Counted from the stretch's first letter, positions 18,240 to 27,953 are shown. The stretch is DNA of 64,000 nt from Betaproteobacteria bacterium (GCA_016717855.1 JADKEV010000022.1:67360-131359); one strand, 5' to 3'. Translations and numbers: made by a program. The notes: a model not told the origin generated them from the letters alone.

Positions 18240-19208
18240 TCACGGCGAAGGCGGGATACCGGCCTTCTGGAACACGCCGATCCAACGCTTTTGATCGTTG
18301 GCGGCGAACTCGGCAAAGTCGTCCAGCCCCTGCTTCGAACTCGCCGGCCGATATCCGTTCTTCTTGATCTCGTTTCCTCCAGGACCCTCGAGCATTTGAT
18401 TGATCAGCGCCAGGATTTTCCGGCGCGTTTCGAGTGGAGTTCCCTTTGGCGCAAATACACCGGTCCAGCCAGCATACTGCTCGGGGAAGACTCCCAACTC
18501 CACCAAGCTCGGAACACCGGGAAGGCGCTGGTCGCGTTGGGTCTGCGTGACTGCAATCGCATGAAGCTTTCCGTCCGTTACCATGGGCATGGCCAACGGC
18601 AGGACATCGATGTAGAAGTCGACCCGGCCCGCGACAAGATCCGGGCGAAGTGCGGCTGCTCCCTGATACGGGACATGCACGCCTTGGACTCCGATTGCAG
18701 CCATCATGTGCTGCGACATCACGTGCGAGGTTGTGCCGATCCCGGAGCTGGCGTAGTTGAGCGACCCCTTCGTTTTCGCATAGGAGACAAACTCGCTCCA
18801 CGTCGTGACGTTCACCGACTTCGGCACCACGAGCAAATAGTCCTGATCCATCAGCTTCGCAACAGGGATGAAATCCTTTTCGATGTCATAGGGTGGATTG
18901 GCTCTGTTCGCCTTGAGCATCGTCGTCTCGGACTGGGACGCCACCAGCAACACGGTTCCATCAGCGGCGGCCCGGGTGACGAACGCGGCGCCTACGGTTC
19001 CACCAGCGCCCGGCTTGTTTTCCACGATCACTGCAACGGGGAGCGACTGCTTCATCGAGTTGGCAAGGACGCGCCCGGCCATGTCCGTGTTTCCCCCGGC
19101 GGGGTAACCCACCACAAGGGTAACGGTACGTGTCGGCCACTCGTCTGCGCCAAGGGCCGCACAGGAGATTCCAAACGACAACAAACCCGCAACGCAATGT
19201 CTCAACAT
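18240..19208 (-). CDS. Bug/TctC family solute-binding protein
   Basis: A 322-residue exported binding protein. Signal peptide CVAGLLSFGISCAALGA, then EWPTRTVTLVVGYPAGGNTD, VAVIVENKPGAGG, ADGTVLLVASQSET, YASSGIGTTSHVMSQ, VHVPYQGAAALR and LPGVPSLVELGVFP. It is monocistronic and divergent from the ALDH at 19482, with two upstream elements in the shared intergenic region. Ligand unknown. Confidence 0.92.
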   Translation of the reverse strand: MLRHCVAGLLSFGISCAALGADEWPTRTVTLVVGYPAGGNTDMAGRVLANSMKQSLPVAVIVENKPGAGGTVGAAFVTRAAADGTVLLVASQSETTMLKANRANPPYDIEKDFIPVAKLMDQDYLLVVPKSVNVTTWSEFVSYAKTKGSLNYASSGIGTTSHVMSQHMMAAIGVQGVHVPYQGAAALRPDLVAGRVDFYIDVLPLAMPMVTDGKLHAIAVTQTQRDQRLPGVPSLVELGVFPEQYAGWTGVFAPKGTPLETRRKILALINQMLEGPGGNEIKKNGYRPASSKQGLDDFAEFAANDQKRWIGVFQKAGIPPSP

Positions 19209-19274
19209 GATGTAGCCTCGATAGAAGACTGTGAGAGGACGGATGACACCAGTTTCGGGGGAGGGCTCCGGCCG

Positions 19275-19315
19275 GTCAAGACGGAAAACCTGAACCGGTG
19301 GTAAGCCGGCGTGAA
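19275..19315 (-). promoter_or_regulatory. 41-bp upstream element, copy 8 (degenerate)
   Basis: Minus strand has GGCTTACCAC at the CTTAC position and ends CCGTCTTGAC, keeping the 41-bp spacing, but the first half-site and the A-run are poor. It points towards the Bug gene starting at 19208. Confidence 0.5.
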
Positions 19316-19341
19316 CACTGCCTTGCAGTCCGCGTCCTCGC

Positions 19342-19383
19342 GTAACGGGAACTTACGGCGCGGGCCAGAAAATCCGACTCGCA
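19342..19383 (+). promoter_or_regulatory. 41-bp upstream element, copy 9
   Basis: Begins GTAACGGGAACTTAC, has CAGAAAATC and CGACTCGC near the end. It points towards the ALDH start at 19482 (98 bp), back to back with copy 8. Confidence 0.65.
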
Positions 19384-19481
19384 CTCTTGCGACGAAGGAA
19401 GACAATTTCAGGTTGCGGCAACCGTTGCGTGCGCCTCGGTTCAGGCGTGACATTCAGCCAACCATTTCATTCGGAGTTCAC

Positions 19482-20963
19482 ATGCACAACACTCGGGAGC
19501 AGATGCGCGCAGGGCTCTTGAAGAACAACCCGCACGAGGGTCGCATGTCGATCGGAGGCCGACTGGAGGAGAGTTCCGGCGGCTGGATCGAGTGCACCAA
19601 TCCGGCGGATGAGAGCTGCATCGGCAAGGTGCCGCGGGGCACGGCAGACGACGTGGAGCAGGCAGTGCAAGCCGCGGAGGCCGCGCAACCGGACTGGGCT
19701 GACCTGCCCGTTGCCCGCCGATCGCAATATCTGATGAAATTCGCAGACGCAGTTGCGGATCGCGCGGATGACCTGCTCGTCCTCGAGGTTGCCGATTCCG
19801 GCAATTCGATCACCGGCATGAAAGGCGACGTGGACGCCTGCATCGAGCGCCTGCGCTACTTCGCCGGCCTTGGGTACGAGCTCCAGGGAGCGACGATTCC
19901 GGGTAGCCCGGATCGATTGAGCCTGACGGTGCGGGAACCCTATGGCGTCGTCGGCCGGATCGCCGCTTTCAATCATCCGCTGGCAATGGCGGTGAACGGG
20001 CTGGCCTCGCCACTGATGGCGGGCAATGCGGTGGTGCTGAAACCCTCCGAACAGTGTCCGCTTTCGGCGACGCTGTTGGGCGAGATCGCGAACGCGGTGC
20101 TCCCGCCGGGAGTGGTCAACATCGTGACCGGCGACGGAACGGTCGGAAGCGCGCTCGTTCGGCATCCGCGGGTCAAGCGCCTGTCGTTCGTCGGTTCCGT
20201 GCGCACCGGGCTAGCGATCCAGCGGTCCGCGGCCGAGGTGGCCGTCAAGGCTGTTTCCCTGGAGCTCGGCGGGAAGAATCCGTTCATCGTGTTTCCGGAC
20301 GCCCCGCTCGACACGGTGGCGGAGGCGGCGGTCATGGGCATGAACTTCATCTGGCAGGGACAGTCGTGCACCTCGACCAGCCGGCTTTTCGTCCATGACG
20401 CGATCTACGACGCGGTCGTGGAGCGGGTTGCGGCAAAGGCCGCGGGCATCCGCGTCGGCGACCCTTTCGAGTGGACGACCCAGATGGGGGCGATCATTTC
20501 GCGGGCGCAGCTCGAGAAGGTCGAGCAGTACGTGGCGCTCGGCCAAGCCGAAGGCGCCCGGCTGGTTACTGGTGGGCGGCGGCCGGCGGGCCCGGAGTTC
20601 CAGCACGGGTTCTGGTACCAGCCCACCGTGTTTGCGGACGTCACGCGGGACATGCGCATTGCCCGCGAAGAGATCTTCGGCCCCGTGCTGTCCATCCTGC
20701 GCTGGTCCGACGTCGACGACGTCGTGGCAATGGCCAATTCGGTCGAATTCGGCCTCACGGGGGCAGTGTGGACCCGGGACATTTCGGTTGCGCTTCGCAC
20801 CGCCCGCCGCCTGCAGACCGGGTATGTCTGGATCAACGGCGTGGGCACGAACGCGCGCGCCGTCCCTTTTGGTGGGTACAAGAACAGCGGCGTGGGGCGC
20901 GAGCGGGGGCTCGAGGAGTTGTATTCCTATACCGAGGAGAAGTCGCTCCAGATCTTCCTGTAG
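19482..20963 (+). CDS. Aldehyde dehydrogenase (betaine-aldehyde type)
   Basis: A 493-residue NAD-dependent aldehyde dehydrogenase. The ATG at 19482 is preferred over the longer open frame because the upstream part contains the regulatory element. Conserved pieces: FNHPLAMAV and VLKPSEQCPLSA (cofactor binding), FVGSVRTG, LELGGKNPF (Glu base), WQGQSCTSTSR (nucleophile Cys), EEIFGPVLSI and PFGGYKNSGVGRE. It runs convergent to a GMC alcohol oxidoreductase; a GMC/ALDH pair also occurs at 35255-38408. It probably oxidises the aldehyde produced by such an enzyme (inference). Confidence 0.9.
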   Translation: MHNTREQMRAGLLKNNPHEGRMSIGGRLEESSGGWIECTNPADESCIGKVPRGTADDVEQAVQAAEAAQPDWADLPVARRSQYLMKFADAVADRADDLLVLEVADSGNSITGMKGDVDACIERLRYFAGLGYELQGATIPGSPDRLSLTVREPYGVVGRIAAFNHPLAMAVNGLASPLMAGNAVVLKPSEQCPLSATLLGEIANAVLPPGVVNIVTGDGTVGSALVRHPRVKRLSFVGSVRTGLAIQRSAAEVAVKAVSLELGGKNPFIVFPDAPLDTVAEAAVMGMNFIWQGQSCTSTSRLFVHDAIYDAVVERVAAKAAGIRVGDPFEWTTQMGAIISRAQLEKVEQYVALGQAEGARLVTGGRRPAGPEFQHGFWYQPTVFADVTRDMRIAREEIFGPVLSILRWSDVDDVVAMANSVEFGLTGAVWTRDISVALRTARRLQTGYVWINGVGTNARAVPFGGYKNSGVGRERGLEELYSYTEEKSLQIFL

Positions 20964-20973
20964 CGAAACGGGC

Positions 20974-20998
20974 ACCCGGCAAGAGTGTCGCGCCGGGT
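20974..20998. terminator. Candidate bidirectional terminator
   Basis: Perfect 7-bp inverted repeat ACCCGGC / GCCGGGT with an 11-nt loop, in the 34-bp gap between the convergent ALDH and GMC genes. There is no T-run, so efficiency is uncertain. Confidence 0.45.
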
Positions 20999-22599
20999 CA
21001 GAGCTCCGCCAGGATCATGTCCGCGCACTTCTCCGCGATCATCATGCTTGGGATGCTGGTGTTGCCGGAAATGATCATCGGCATGATGGATGCATCGGCG
21101 ACGCGCAGGCCACGGATGCCATGCACACGCAACTGGTCGTCCACCACCGCCATGGAATCATGGCCCATCTTGCAGGTGCCGACCGCATGGAAGGTGGTGG
21201 CGCCGGTCTTGCGAATGAAGTCGATGATCTGTGCATCGCTCTGGATCTGCGGTCCCGGCGCGATCTCCTCCGCAATGACGTCCGCGATCGGGCGGGCGGC
21301 AGCGATCTCGCGCGCCCGTCGCACCGCCGCCACGGCGGTGCGCCTGTCGTTCTCCGTCGCGAGGAAGCTGTAGCTGATCGCAGGTGCCGCAAAGGGGTCC
21401 GGGGACTGGATGTGAATGCTTCCGCAGCTCTCGGGTCGCTGCACCTGGGCGTAGATGAAAAAGCCGTCCACGTTCGACATCCGTCTCTTTTGATTGATGA
21501 TCTCGAGCAGGAACGGGTTCACAAGCAGCCCGATGTCCGCCTGTTCAACCTGATCCGTCGATCGCGTGAACACGCGCAGCGTGCAGACGCCCTCGGAGAT
21601 GAAGCCTTTGCGGAAGAGGACATAGCGAGCGATCTCGAGGAGCAGCCTGAGGCCGCGACCGCGTCCCGCCAGCGATAGGCCGCGTTGCCGGAAAGTCCAC
21701 TTCAGCGTCGGGCCAAAGTGATCGCGCAGGTTCTCACCCACGCCCGGCAGCTCCTGGATCACTGGGATGCCGAACCGGGAAAGCACTTTCGGGTTGCCGA
21801 TGCCGGAGAGTTCCAGGAGCTTGGGAGAAGCGATGGCGCCGGCGCTGACGATCGCCTCGCGGGAGGCTCGAGCCTCGTGCATGGCGCCATCGCAGCGAAA
21901 GCGCACGCCGATGCAGCGCTGGCCTTCGAGAATCAGCGACGTGACCTCCGCGCCCATCCGGATCGTCAGGTTCGGCCGTTTGCGCGCGGGAGCCAGGTAC
22001 TGCGTTGCCGTGCTTTGGCGCAGGCCGCGATGGATCGTCTGCTGCGCCATGGCCACGCCATATTGCGTGTCTCCGGTGTAGTCAGGGTTCAATGGATAGC
22101 CGACAGCTTGCGCCGACTCGATGAACAGGTCGAAGAACGGAGAGGTCTTCGCAGCGACGGTCACCTTGATCGGACCGCCGCGGCCCCGGTAATGGTCGGA
22201 CCCGATGTCGGTGCTTTCCAGCTTCTTGAAGTACGGCAGCACGTCCTCGTGGGACCAACCGCGGCACCCCATCTGGGCCCAGCGGTCGTAGTCCATCCGC
22301 TGACCACGGTTGAAGATCATCCCGTTGATGGCGCTCGTCCCGCCGAGCAACTTGCCGCCTGGCACATAGATAGGGCGGTTGGCCGTGCTTTCGTTCGGCG
22401 TCGAGAACCGGCGCCAATTGACCTCAGGATTCTCGATCATGAAGGCCGTGCCGCCGGGGGGACGCGACCAAAGGTAGCGCTCGCTCCTGGTTCCCGCTTC
22501 CAGGCAAAGGACCCGGTACTTGCCGTTTTCCGTCAGACGGGCCGCGAGCACACCGCCTGACGAGCCGGAGCCGATGACGATGAAGTCGTAATCAGACAC
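20998..22599 (-). CDS. GMC family oxidoreductase (choline dehydrogenase-like)
   Basis: A 533-residue FAD enzyme of the glucose-methanol-choline family. FAD motif FIVIGSGSSGGVLAARL at the N-terminus; GGTSAINGMIFNRGQ (GMC signature 1) near residue 90; SAGAIASPKLLELSGIG (signature 2) near 255; catalytic His in TFHAVGTCKMG; C-terminal ISGNTSIPSMMIAEK with the active-site Asn. The family oxidises primary alcohols to aldehydes with quinone or oxygen as acceptor. It is the second gene after a Bug gene (18-bp gap) and is clearly paralogous to the GMC gene at 35255. Confidence 0.92.
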   Translation of the reverse strand: MSDYDFIVIGSGSSGGVLAARLTENGKYRVLCLEAGTRSERYLWSRPPGGTAFMIENPEVNWRRFSTPNESTANRPIYVPGGKLLGGTSAINGMIFNRGQRMDYDRWAQMGCRGWSHEDVLPYFKKLESTDIGSDHYRGRGGPIKVTVAAKTSPFFDLFIESAQAVGYPLNPDYTGDTQYGVAMAQQTIHRGLRQSTATQYLAPARKRPNLTIRMGAEVTSLILEGQRCIGVRFRCDGAMHEARASREAIVSAGAIASPKLLELSGIGNPKVLSRFGIPVIQELPGVGENLRDHFGPTLKWTFRQRGLSLAGRGRGLRLLLEIARYVLFRKGFISEGVCTLRVFTRSTDQVEQADIGLLVNPFLLEIINQKRRMSNVDGFFIYAQVQRPESCGSIHIQSPDPFAAPAISYSFLATENDRRTAVAAVRRAREIAAARPIADVIAEEIAPGPQIQSDAQIIDFIRKTGATTFHAVGTCKMGHDSMAVVDDQLRVHGIRGLRVADASIMPMIISGNTSIPSMMIAEKCADMILAEL

Positions 22600-22617
22600 G
22601 ACAGCGCCCGCGCATGG

Positions 22618-23598
22618 TCAGTCCTCGCTCGTGATGTTGTTTTCCTTGACGACCATCTTCCACCGGGCCGCCTCGGCCTTGATGAAAGCCGACACGTCGG
22701 CCGACCCTCTGACCTCCGATATGTAGCCGCGCGCGCTGAGCCGCTCCTGTACGGTTGGATCCGCCAAAGCCTTGGCAAAGGCGTCCTGCATGCGGGCGAC
22801 GGCGTCGGCAGGCGTCCCTGCCGGAACGAGGAATGCGTACCAGATCCGCGGCGCAAAGTCGGCGAATCCCAGATCCTTCATGGTCGGCACGTTCGGGAAC
22901 GTCGCCAGCGGCTTCTCCGACGTCAGGGCCAACACGCGGAGCTTGTCGCCCTGCATGAGCGCGAGCGCCTCGGAGGAGGACGGGAACATGAAGTCCACAT
23001 CTCCCGCAAGCAGGCCCTGGATCGCCGGGGCATTGCCCTTGTAGGGAACATGGGTGCCCTTGCCGCCGATCTCCTTGAGCATCCGCAACGCGGCCAGATG
23101 CGCCATCGTGCCGGATCCGCCTGTGGAGTAGTTGAGCCCATCTCCCGCCTTCGTCGCGGCCACGAGGTCACCGAAGGTCTTGATCTTCGACTTCGCGTTC
23201 ACCGACAAGGCCAATGGGAACGAGCCCACGCCAACCACCGCCGTGAAGTCCCGTTCGAGGCTGAAGGGCAGGTTGTCGCGCATCACCGACGCGACCACGC
23301 CGGACGTCGTCAAGTGCAGGATGGTGCAGCCGTCGGGCTTGGCCCGGGCAGCGGCCGCGGTACCGATCATTGTCGTGGCGCCGGGGATGTTCTCGAACAC
23401 CATGGTCTGCCCGAGGATAGCCGAGGCCTTGTCCCCGAGCAGGCGACCGATCATGTCTCCCACGCCACCCGCGGGCTGCGGGATCACCATCCGGATGTAC
23501 CGATCGGGGCAGACCGGCGTGGCAGAAAAGGCGCTGCCGGTGCAGCAGAGGGCGACCGCCGTCATCGCGACGCGGGCGAGCTTCGAAATCGAGCGCAT
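22618..23598 (-). CDS. Bug/TctC family solute-binding protein
   Basis: A 326-residue exported binding protein with signal peptide AMTAVALCCTGSAFSA. Motifs: VCPDRYIRMVIPQPAGGVGD, IPGATTMIGTAA, NYSTGGSGTMAHLAALRML, THVPYKGNAPAI and FPNVPTMKDLGF. It resembles the Bug protein at 7463 more than the others (shared GVG.FPLAL.V.AK.KI and SGGAGTMAHL-type blocks), suggesting a closer common ancestor. It precedes a GMC oxidoreductase in one leftward unit behind the element at 23765. Confidence 0.92.
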   Translation of the reverse strand: MRSISKLARVAMTAVALCCTGSAFSATPVCPDRYIRMVIPQPAGGVGDMIGRLLGDKASAILGQTMVFENIPGATTMIGTAAAARAKPDGCTILHLTTSGVVASVMRDNLPFSLERDFTAVVGVGSFPLALSVNAKSKIKTFGDLVAATKAGDGLNYSTGGSGTMAHLAALRMLKEIGGKGTHVPYKGNAPAIQGLLAGDVDFMFPSSSEALALMQGDKLRVLALTSEKPLATFPNVPTMKDLGFADFAPRIWYAFLVPAGTPADAVARMQDAFAKALADPTVQERLSARGYISEVRGSADVSAFIKAEAARWKMVVKENNITSED

Positions 23599-23764
23599 AT
23601 GGCCTCCAGGAGAAATGATAAGGAAATCGATGAGTCGAGCACCACACAGGCTGATGCGAACTGGTTACGTTGCTGAAAATGCATCGCTTCGACGGCGCTG
23701 TCGGCGCTGCGCATGATGCGGCGGTCGATCTCCTCTAGTGATTATCGCGACTTGGTGGAGCGGG

Positions 23765-23806
23765 GTCGAGTCGCTTTTATTGGCGGGGACGGTTAGCTGC
23801 GCTTAC
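23765..23806 (-). promoter_or_regulatory. 41-bp upstream element, copy 10
   Basis: Minus strand begins GTAAGCGCAGCTAAC, a perfect GTWAG-N5-CTWAC palindrome, has AATAAAAG and ends CGACTCGAC. It points towards the Bug gene starting at 23598 (166 bp). One of the best-conserved copies. Confidence 0.75.
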
Positions 23807-23861
23807 GAGGTGGGCTGCTGAAATTTCCAGGGTGCCGGACGTGGTGACGCCTGTCTTTACC

Positions 23862-24632
23862 TCAGACGATGTGGCGGTTCCAGCCTCCGTCCACATAGAT
23901 CCGCTGCCCCGTGATGTATCCGGCCCGGGGTGAACAAAGGAAAGTGATGATCTGTGCCGCGTCGCTCGGCTCGCCGAAGCGACCGGCGGGAAGATCATTT
24001 TTCAGGAACCGTTCCCGATCCTCAGCGGTCGGCAGGAAGCGCGGAATGTGGTGCTCGCGAATCTGATCGGTCAGCAGGAGCCCCGGTGAGATGCAGTTCA
24101 CGGTGATGCCGTACTTCCCCACCACGCGCGACAGTCCCTTGGCCCAGACCAGAACGGCGGCCTTGGCTGTCAGCGACCCGCTCACATGGCCGGGCTCCAG
24201 TGTCGCCGTGAGGTTGACAATGCGACCGAACTTGCGCTCCTGCATCCCGGGAATGAACGCCGCGGCGAGCTTGCGCGGAGGCGTGAAGTTGAGGTCGAAC
24301 GCCTCGTCCCAGTCGCTGTCGGGCGAGTCAAAGGTGAGGGGCCGCGCTTGTCCCAGGTTGTTGATCAGGATGTCGAGGTGACCGAACGTTCCCAGCACGT
24401 TTTCGCGGATCCGCTCAAACGACTCCCGATCGTTGAGGTCCTCCACGATGATCAGCGGGCGGGCACCGCCCTTGGCGACGATTTCTTCGGCCAGTTCCTT
24501 CAATTTCTCTTCCCGCCGCGCCACGACCACTGTCTGCACGCCTTCCTCTGCGAGTAACTTGGCCGTTTCGTAGCCGATCCCGCCGCTCGCTCCGGAGATC
24601 AACGCGATCCTTCCCTTTAACCCGAGGTCCAT
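23862..24632 (-). CDS. SDR family protein with non-canonical active site
   Basis: A 256-residue SDR starting MDLGLKGRIALISG (ATG at 24632, GGAG ribosome-binding site just before). Nucleotide-binding motif SGASGGIG and NNLG are present. The usual YxxxK triad is replaced: the aligned stretch reads GSLTAKAAV, keeping Lys but with Ser at the Tyr position. C-terminal YITGQRIYVDGG is conserved. Similar Tyr-less SDRs form a known subgroup; whether they are catalytic is unclear. It lies 68 bp after the acyl-CoA synthetase in the same direction. The track frame joins the two genes only because of the frameshift upstream. Confidence 0.82.
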   Translation of the reverse strand: MDLGLKGRIALISGASGGIGYETAKLLAEEGVQTVVVARREEKLKELAEEIVAKGGARPLIIVEDLNDRESFERIRENVLGTFGHLDILINNLGQARPLTFDSPDSDWDEAFDLNFTPPRKLAAAFIPGMQERKFGRIVNLTATLEPGHVSGSLTAKAAVLVWAKGLSRVVGKYGITVNCISPGLLLTDQIREHHIPRFLPTAEDRERFLKNDLPAGRFGEPSDAAQIITFLCSPRAGYITGQRIYVDGGWNRHIV

Positions 24633-24700
24633 CTCATCGCTCCTTTCGTTCACAGCGCGAGCCGCCCAGGAAAGCCGGTCGCGCCTGGCGTGCCGTCTCG

Positions 24701-26834
24701 CTAGTGTGCATGTTCGCGCTTCTCTCCTCCGACGGGCTCCGATGCGGTCGCCGACGGGCCGACAACCAGCGCGTCGACGACGCGAAGACCGAGGCCCTGG
24801 CGATTTACGATGACGGGATTGAGCTCGAATTCCTGGATATCCGGCGAGGCCAGGAACAGATCGCCGATGCCTACCGCGGCCGCCACCAGCGCGTCGATGT
24901 CCGCCGGCGGCTTTCCACGAAATCCGGAGAGGAGCGTCCACAGCTTGAGCTTGCGCAGCGCCGTGCGGACCTGGTCGGCCGTCACCGGCAGCGCAAGGTG
25001 CGTGATGTCGCGGTAGAGCTCGACCGCCACGCCTCCCGTGCCGATCGAAAGGACGGGCCCGAAGTCGGTCTTGCGCAGGCATGACAGCGGCAACTTCGAT
25101 CCCCCCGTCGTCCACCATCTCCTGCACGAGGATGCCGGCGTCCGACTTGGCGAGCCGCGCGCGGAAGTCCGCCGCGATCGCGTCGACGTCGGACGGCGAC
25201 GTGACGCGCAGCTTGACGAGCCCGAGCTCGGTCTTGTGATCGGCTTCGGACGGCAGCACCTTGACGACGAGCGGGTAGCGCAATGTCGCACAAGCCGTTG
25301 CGGCACGGTCGTCGGGCCCGAGAACAACCCACTTCGCCGGCGTGGCTCCGCCGTCGCGACAGAAGGCCATCGTCTCGTCCCAGCCCTGCGGCGCCGGTCG
25401 GAGAATCCCCGGAGCGCGTTCCGCCAAGGGCGGCAGCGACTCGTAGTTCCGGAATTTGTACAGCCAGGATAATGCGCTCATCGTCGCGGAGGGCTCGGCC
25501 GAGAGCAGGACCCCGGCGTCGCGGAACTCCTTCCTCGTCTCGGCCGGCAAGAGGTCGCCGACGAAGCTCACGATCACCGGCATGTCGCGGGCGAGACCCT
25601 TGTAGAACTCGCCGTCCTCCTGCAGCCAGCGCCGGCCGCTGCTCGCATGCTGCACGACGACAGCCTCCGTGCGCGGGTCCGCGGCGACAGCGGCGCAAGA
25701 GTCCCGGAACAGGTTGGCAACCGTGTTGATCTGGCCCGTGAGGTCGATCGGGTTTTCCTTGCGGGCGAACGTCGGCAGCAGCTGGCCGAGTCGTTCGGCA
25801 GTCGCGGCGCCGAACCGGGCCAGCGGGACGCCACTGTCGTTGCTGTGGTCAGCCAGGAGCGCCGACGCGCCACCGGATGAGCTCAGCATGGCTACGCCCC
25901 CCTCCGAATCGTCGCTGCGCCGCGGCGCCTTCATGAACGCCAGGACTTCGACTGCCGCGAGAAGCTCGGCCAGGCTGTTCAGCAGGACGACCCCCGCCTG
26001 CTGCAGCACATCTGCATAGACCGCGTGCGACGACGCGATCTTGCCGGTATGCGATGCGGTCGTCTGTTGGCCGAGATCAGACTTTCCGGCCTTAAGGAAG
26101 ACGATGCGCACGCCACGGCTGCGCGCGTGTTGGGCAATGCGCAGTATCCGGTCCGCGCGATGCAGACCCTCGATGTAAACGGCGACGACGCGCACATCGT
26201 CTTGCTCCACGACCCAGTCCAGCGCGTCGAGCGCGTCGAAGACCGTCTCGTTGCCGACACTGATCATGTAGGCGCAGCCCAGGCCATTGCGATGCAGCGA
26301 GCCCCCAAGCGCGCCGCCCAGCGCGCCGCTCTGGCTGACGATTGCGATCGGAGCGTGCTGCGTGCGCTCCAGCGTCGCGGCGGCCGGACTGTAGGTGAGC
26401 ATCGCCTTGCTGCGCACGGACCAGAGGCCCTGGCAGTTCGGCCCGAGTACCGTAACGCCGTGCCGCCGCGCCGCCTCGGCAAGTCTCACGGCGAGCTCCC
26501 TGCCTTCGTTCGTCTCCTCGAAGCCCGCGCTGAAGACGATCGCATTGCGAATCCCCTTCGCGCCGCACTCTGCGATGAGACCCGGCACGGTGGCGGCCGG
26601 GGTGATCACCAGTGCGACGTCGGGCGCTTCGGGAAGCTCCGCAACGCTCTTCCAGGCCTTGAATCCTTCGACCTCCGGATGATTGGGACTGACCGGGTAC
26701 ACCCGTCCATCGAACCCGTGCTGGACGAGGATGCGCAAGAGGGAGTTGCGCGGATTCCCCGGCACTGGCGAAGCGCCGATGATTGCGACGCTGCGGGGGC
26801 GGAAAAGGAGGTCGAGCGAGTTGGCTGGCGTCAT
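24701..26834 (-). CDS. ADP-forming acyl-CoA synthetase (acetate-CoA ligase family), frameshifted
   Basis: A fused two-subunit NDP-forming acyl-CoA synthetase of about 710 residues. Order: CoA-binding domain (SVAIIGASPVPGNPRNSLLR, residues 14-33), succinyl-CoA-ligase-like domains (VSQSGALGGALGG; ASHTGKIASSHAVY), then an ATP-grasp domain (YPLVVKVLPSEADHKTELG). Near 25081 the frame shifts; removing one C restores MLRKTDFGPVLSIGTGGVAVEL and the natural C-terminus ending at 24701. The enzyme interconverts an acid plus ATP and CoA with acyl-CoA plus ADP. Single-base insertion, likely error or recent mutation. Confidence 0.85.
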
Positions 26835-26896
26835 GCGCTGGTGGAAAGTGTCTGGACCGTTCGTGATTGCTCACTTTGGAGCAAGACGATCCGGCG

Positions 26897-26938
26897 GTCC
26901 AGACGCTTTTTGTGACCGCTCGCGTCACCCGCTCTTAC
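26897..26938 (-). promoter_or_regulatory. 41-bp upstream element, copy 11
   Basis: Minus strand begins GTAAGAGCGGGTGAC, has CACAAAAAG and ends CGTCTGGAC. It points towards the acyl-CoA synthetase start at 26834 (62 bp). It shares TGACGCGAGCG with copy 2. Confidence 0.75.
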
Positions 26939-26966
26939 CGGACCCTTCCCGCCGCCGCGAACGCGG

Positions 26967-27007
26967 GTGGAGGACAGTTACCGTGCGTTCAAAAAATCCG
27001 ACGCGAC
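26967..27007 (+). promoter_or_regulatory. 41-bp upstream element, copy 12 (orphan)
   Basis: Has GTTACC at positions 11-16, CAAAAAATC and ends CCGACGCGAC. It is back to back with copy 11, but no rightward gene follows: the next gene is leftward and ends at 27180. The remaining 27008-27179 holds nothing recognisable. Probably the promoter region of a lost gene. Confidence 0.5.
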
Positions 27008-27179
27008 GGACGACTCGATCGGATCAAACTGCGTCTTGCGGCATGACAACGTGACCTTTGCGCGATAGTGGCCGGCGCTCGACAAGGGTGATCGAAGAAT
27101 GAAATCCGATGCAGCGAATTCGAGCGAGCCGGCCTCGCACCCGGCCAACAATGCGCTGAACGTCCCCGGTCCGCGCGCC

Positions 27180-27953
27180 TCAGAACAGCGATGCCACCAT
27201 GCCGCCGTCGACCGCCACGGTGCTGCCCGTGACGAAGCCGGCCTGGCGCGACGCGAGGAAAGCGACAACACCGCAGAACTCTTCCTGGGTGCCCATGCGA
27301 CCGCTCGGCGACAGCTTGCGGCGATGCTCCGCCTGCTCGACGGTATAGGCGGACGCGCCGGTGCGATGCGAGGTGTCGATCAGCGCCGGCGCGACGCAGT
27401 TCACGGTTACGCCCTTGGCCGCGACCTCGTTGGCGAGCCCCTTCATGTACGCGGTCACGCCGGCGCGGAATACGGTCGAGAGCGCATGCGTCGCCATCGG
27501 CTGCTTGGCCGACGCGGATGTGATCGCGACGATTCGCCCCCAGCCCTTCTCCACCATGGCCGGAATGACGCCGTTGACCACATTGATCGCGCTGAGGAGC
27601 TGGGTCTGGTACGCCTCGTTCCAGCGCGCTTCCTCGGTCTCCTCGAGCGTCTCGCGCAGCGGGTTCGGCGGGCGCCCGGTGACGAGCACGAGGATGTCGG
27701 CCCCGCCCTGCGACTGCAGTTGCGCAGCGAGCCGCTCGACGTCGGCGGTGTCGAGCATGCTGCCCGTCACCGCCGTCGCCTGCACGCCGTGGCGTTGCGC
27801 GATCTCGGCGGCAGTCGCTTCGAGCTTTTCGGCCGTGCGCGCGAACAGCACGACGTTCGCGCCTTCGGCCGCCAGCGCGTGAGCGATGTTGCGACCCATG
27901 CCGCCGCTCGAGGCCGTCACCAGCGCGAGCTTGCCGCGAATTCCGAGATCCAT
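27180..27953 (-). CDS. SDR family protein lacking the YxxxK motif
   Basis: A 257-residue SDR-fold protein starting MDLGIRGKLALVTASSGGMG, with the glycine-rich motif intact (TASSGGMG). The active-site region reads ITSASAKQPMATHALSTVFRAG: Ser is present but the Tyr and Lys of YxxxK are replaced. A known SDR subgroup has N/S..FR at this place. The C-terminus FVTGSTVAVDGG is standard. It is divergent from the SDR at 28043 across 89 bp that contain no recognisable upstream element. Function unknown. Confidence 0.82.
   Translation of the reverse strand: MDLGIRGKLALVTASSGGMGRNIAHALAAEGANVVLFARTAEKLEATAAEIAQRHGVQATAVTGSMLDTADVERLAAQLQSQGGADILVLVTGRPPNPLRETLEETEEARWNEAYQTQLLSAINVVNGVIPAMVEKGWGRIVAITSASAKQPMATHALSTVFRAGVTAYMKGLANEVAAKGVTVNCVAPALIDTSHRTGASAYTVEQAEHRRKLSPSGRMGTQEEFCGVVAFLASRQAGFVTGSTVAVDGGMVASLF

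Noticed and set aside
23862..26834. A 990-residue acyl-CoA synthetase/SDR fusion
   Set aside because: Produced by the frameshift near 25081. The true synthetase frame stops at 24701 and the SDR has its own ribosome-binding site and start.
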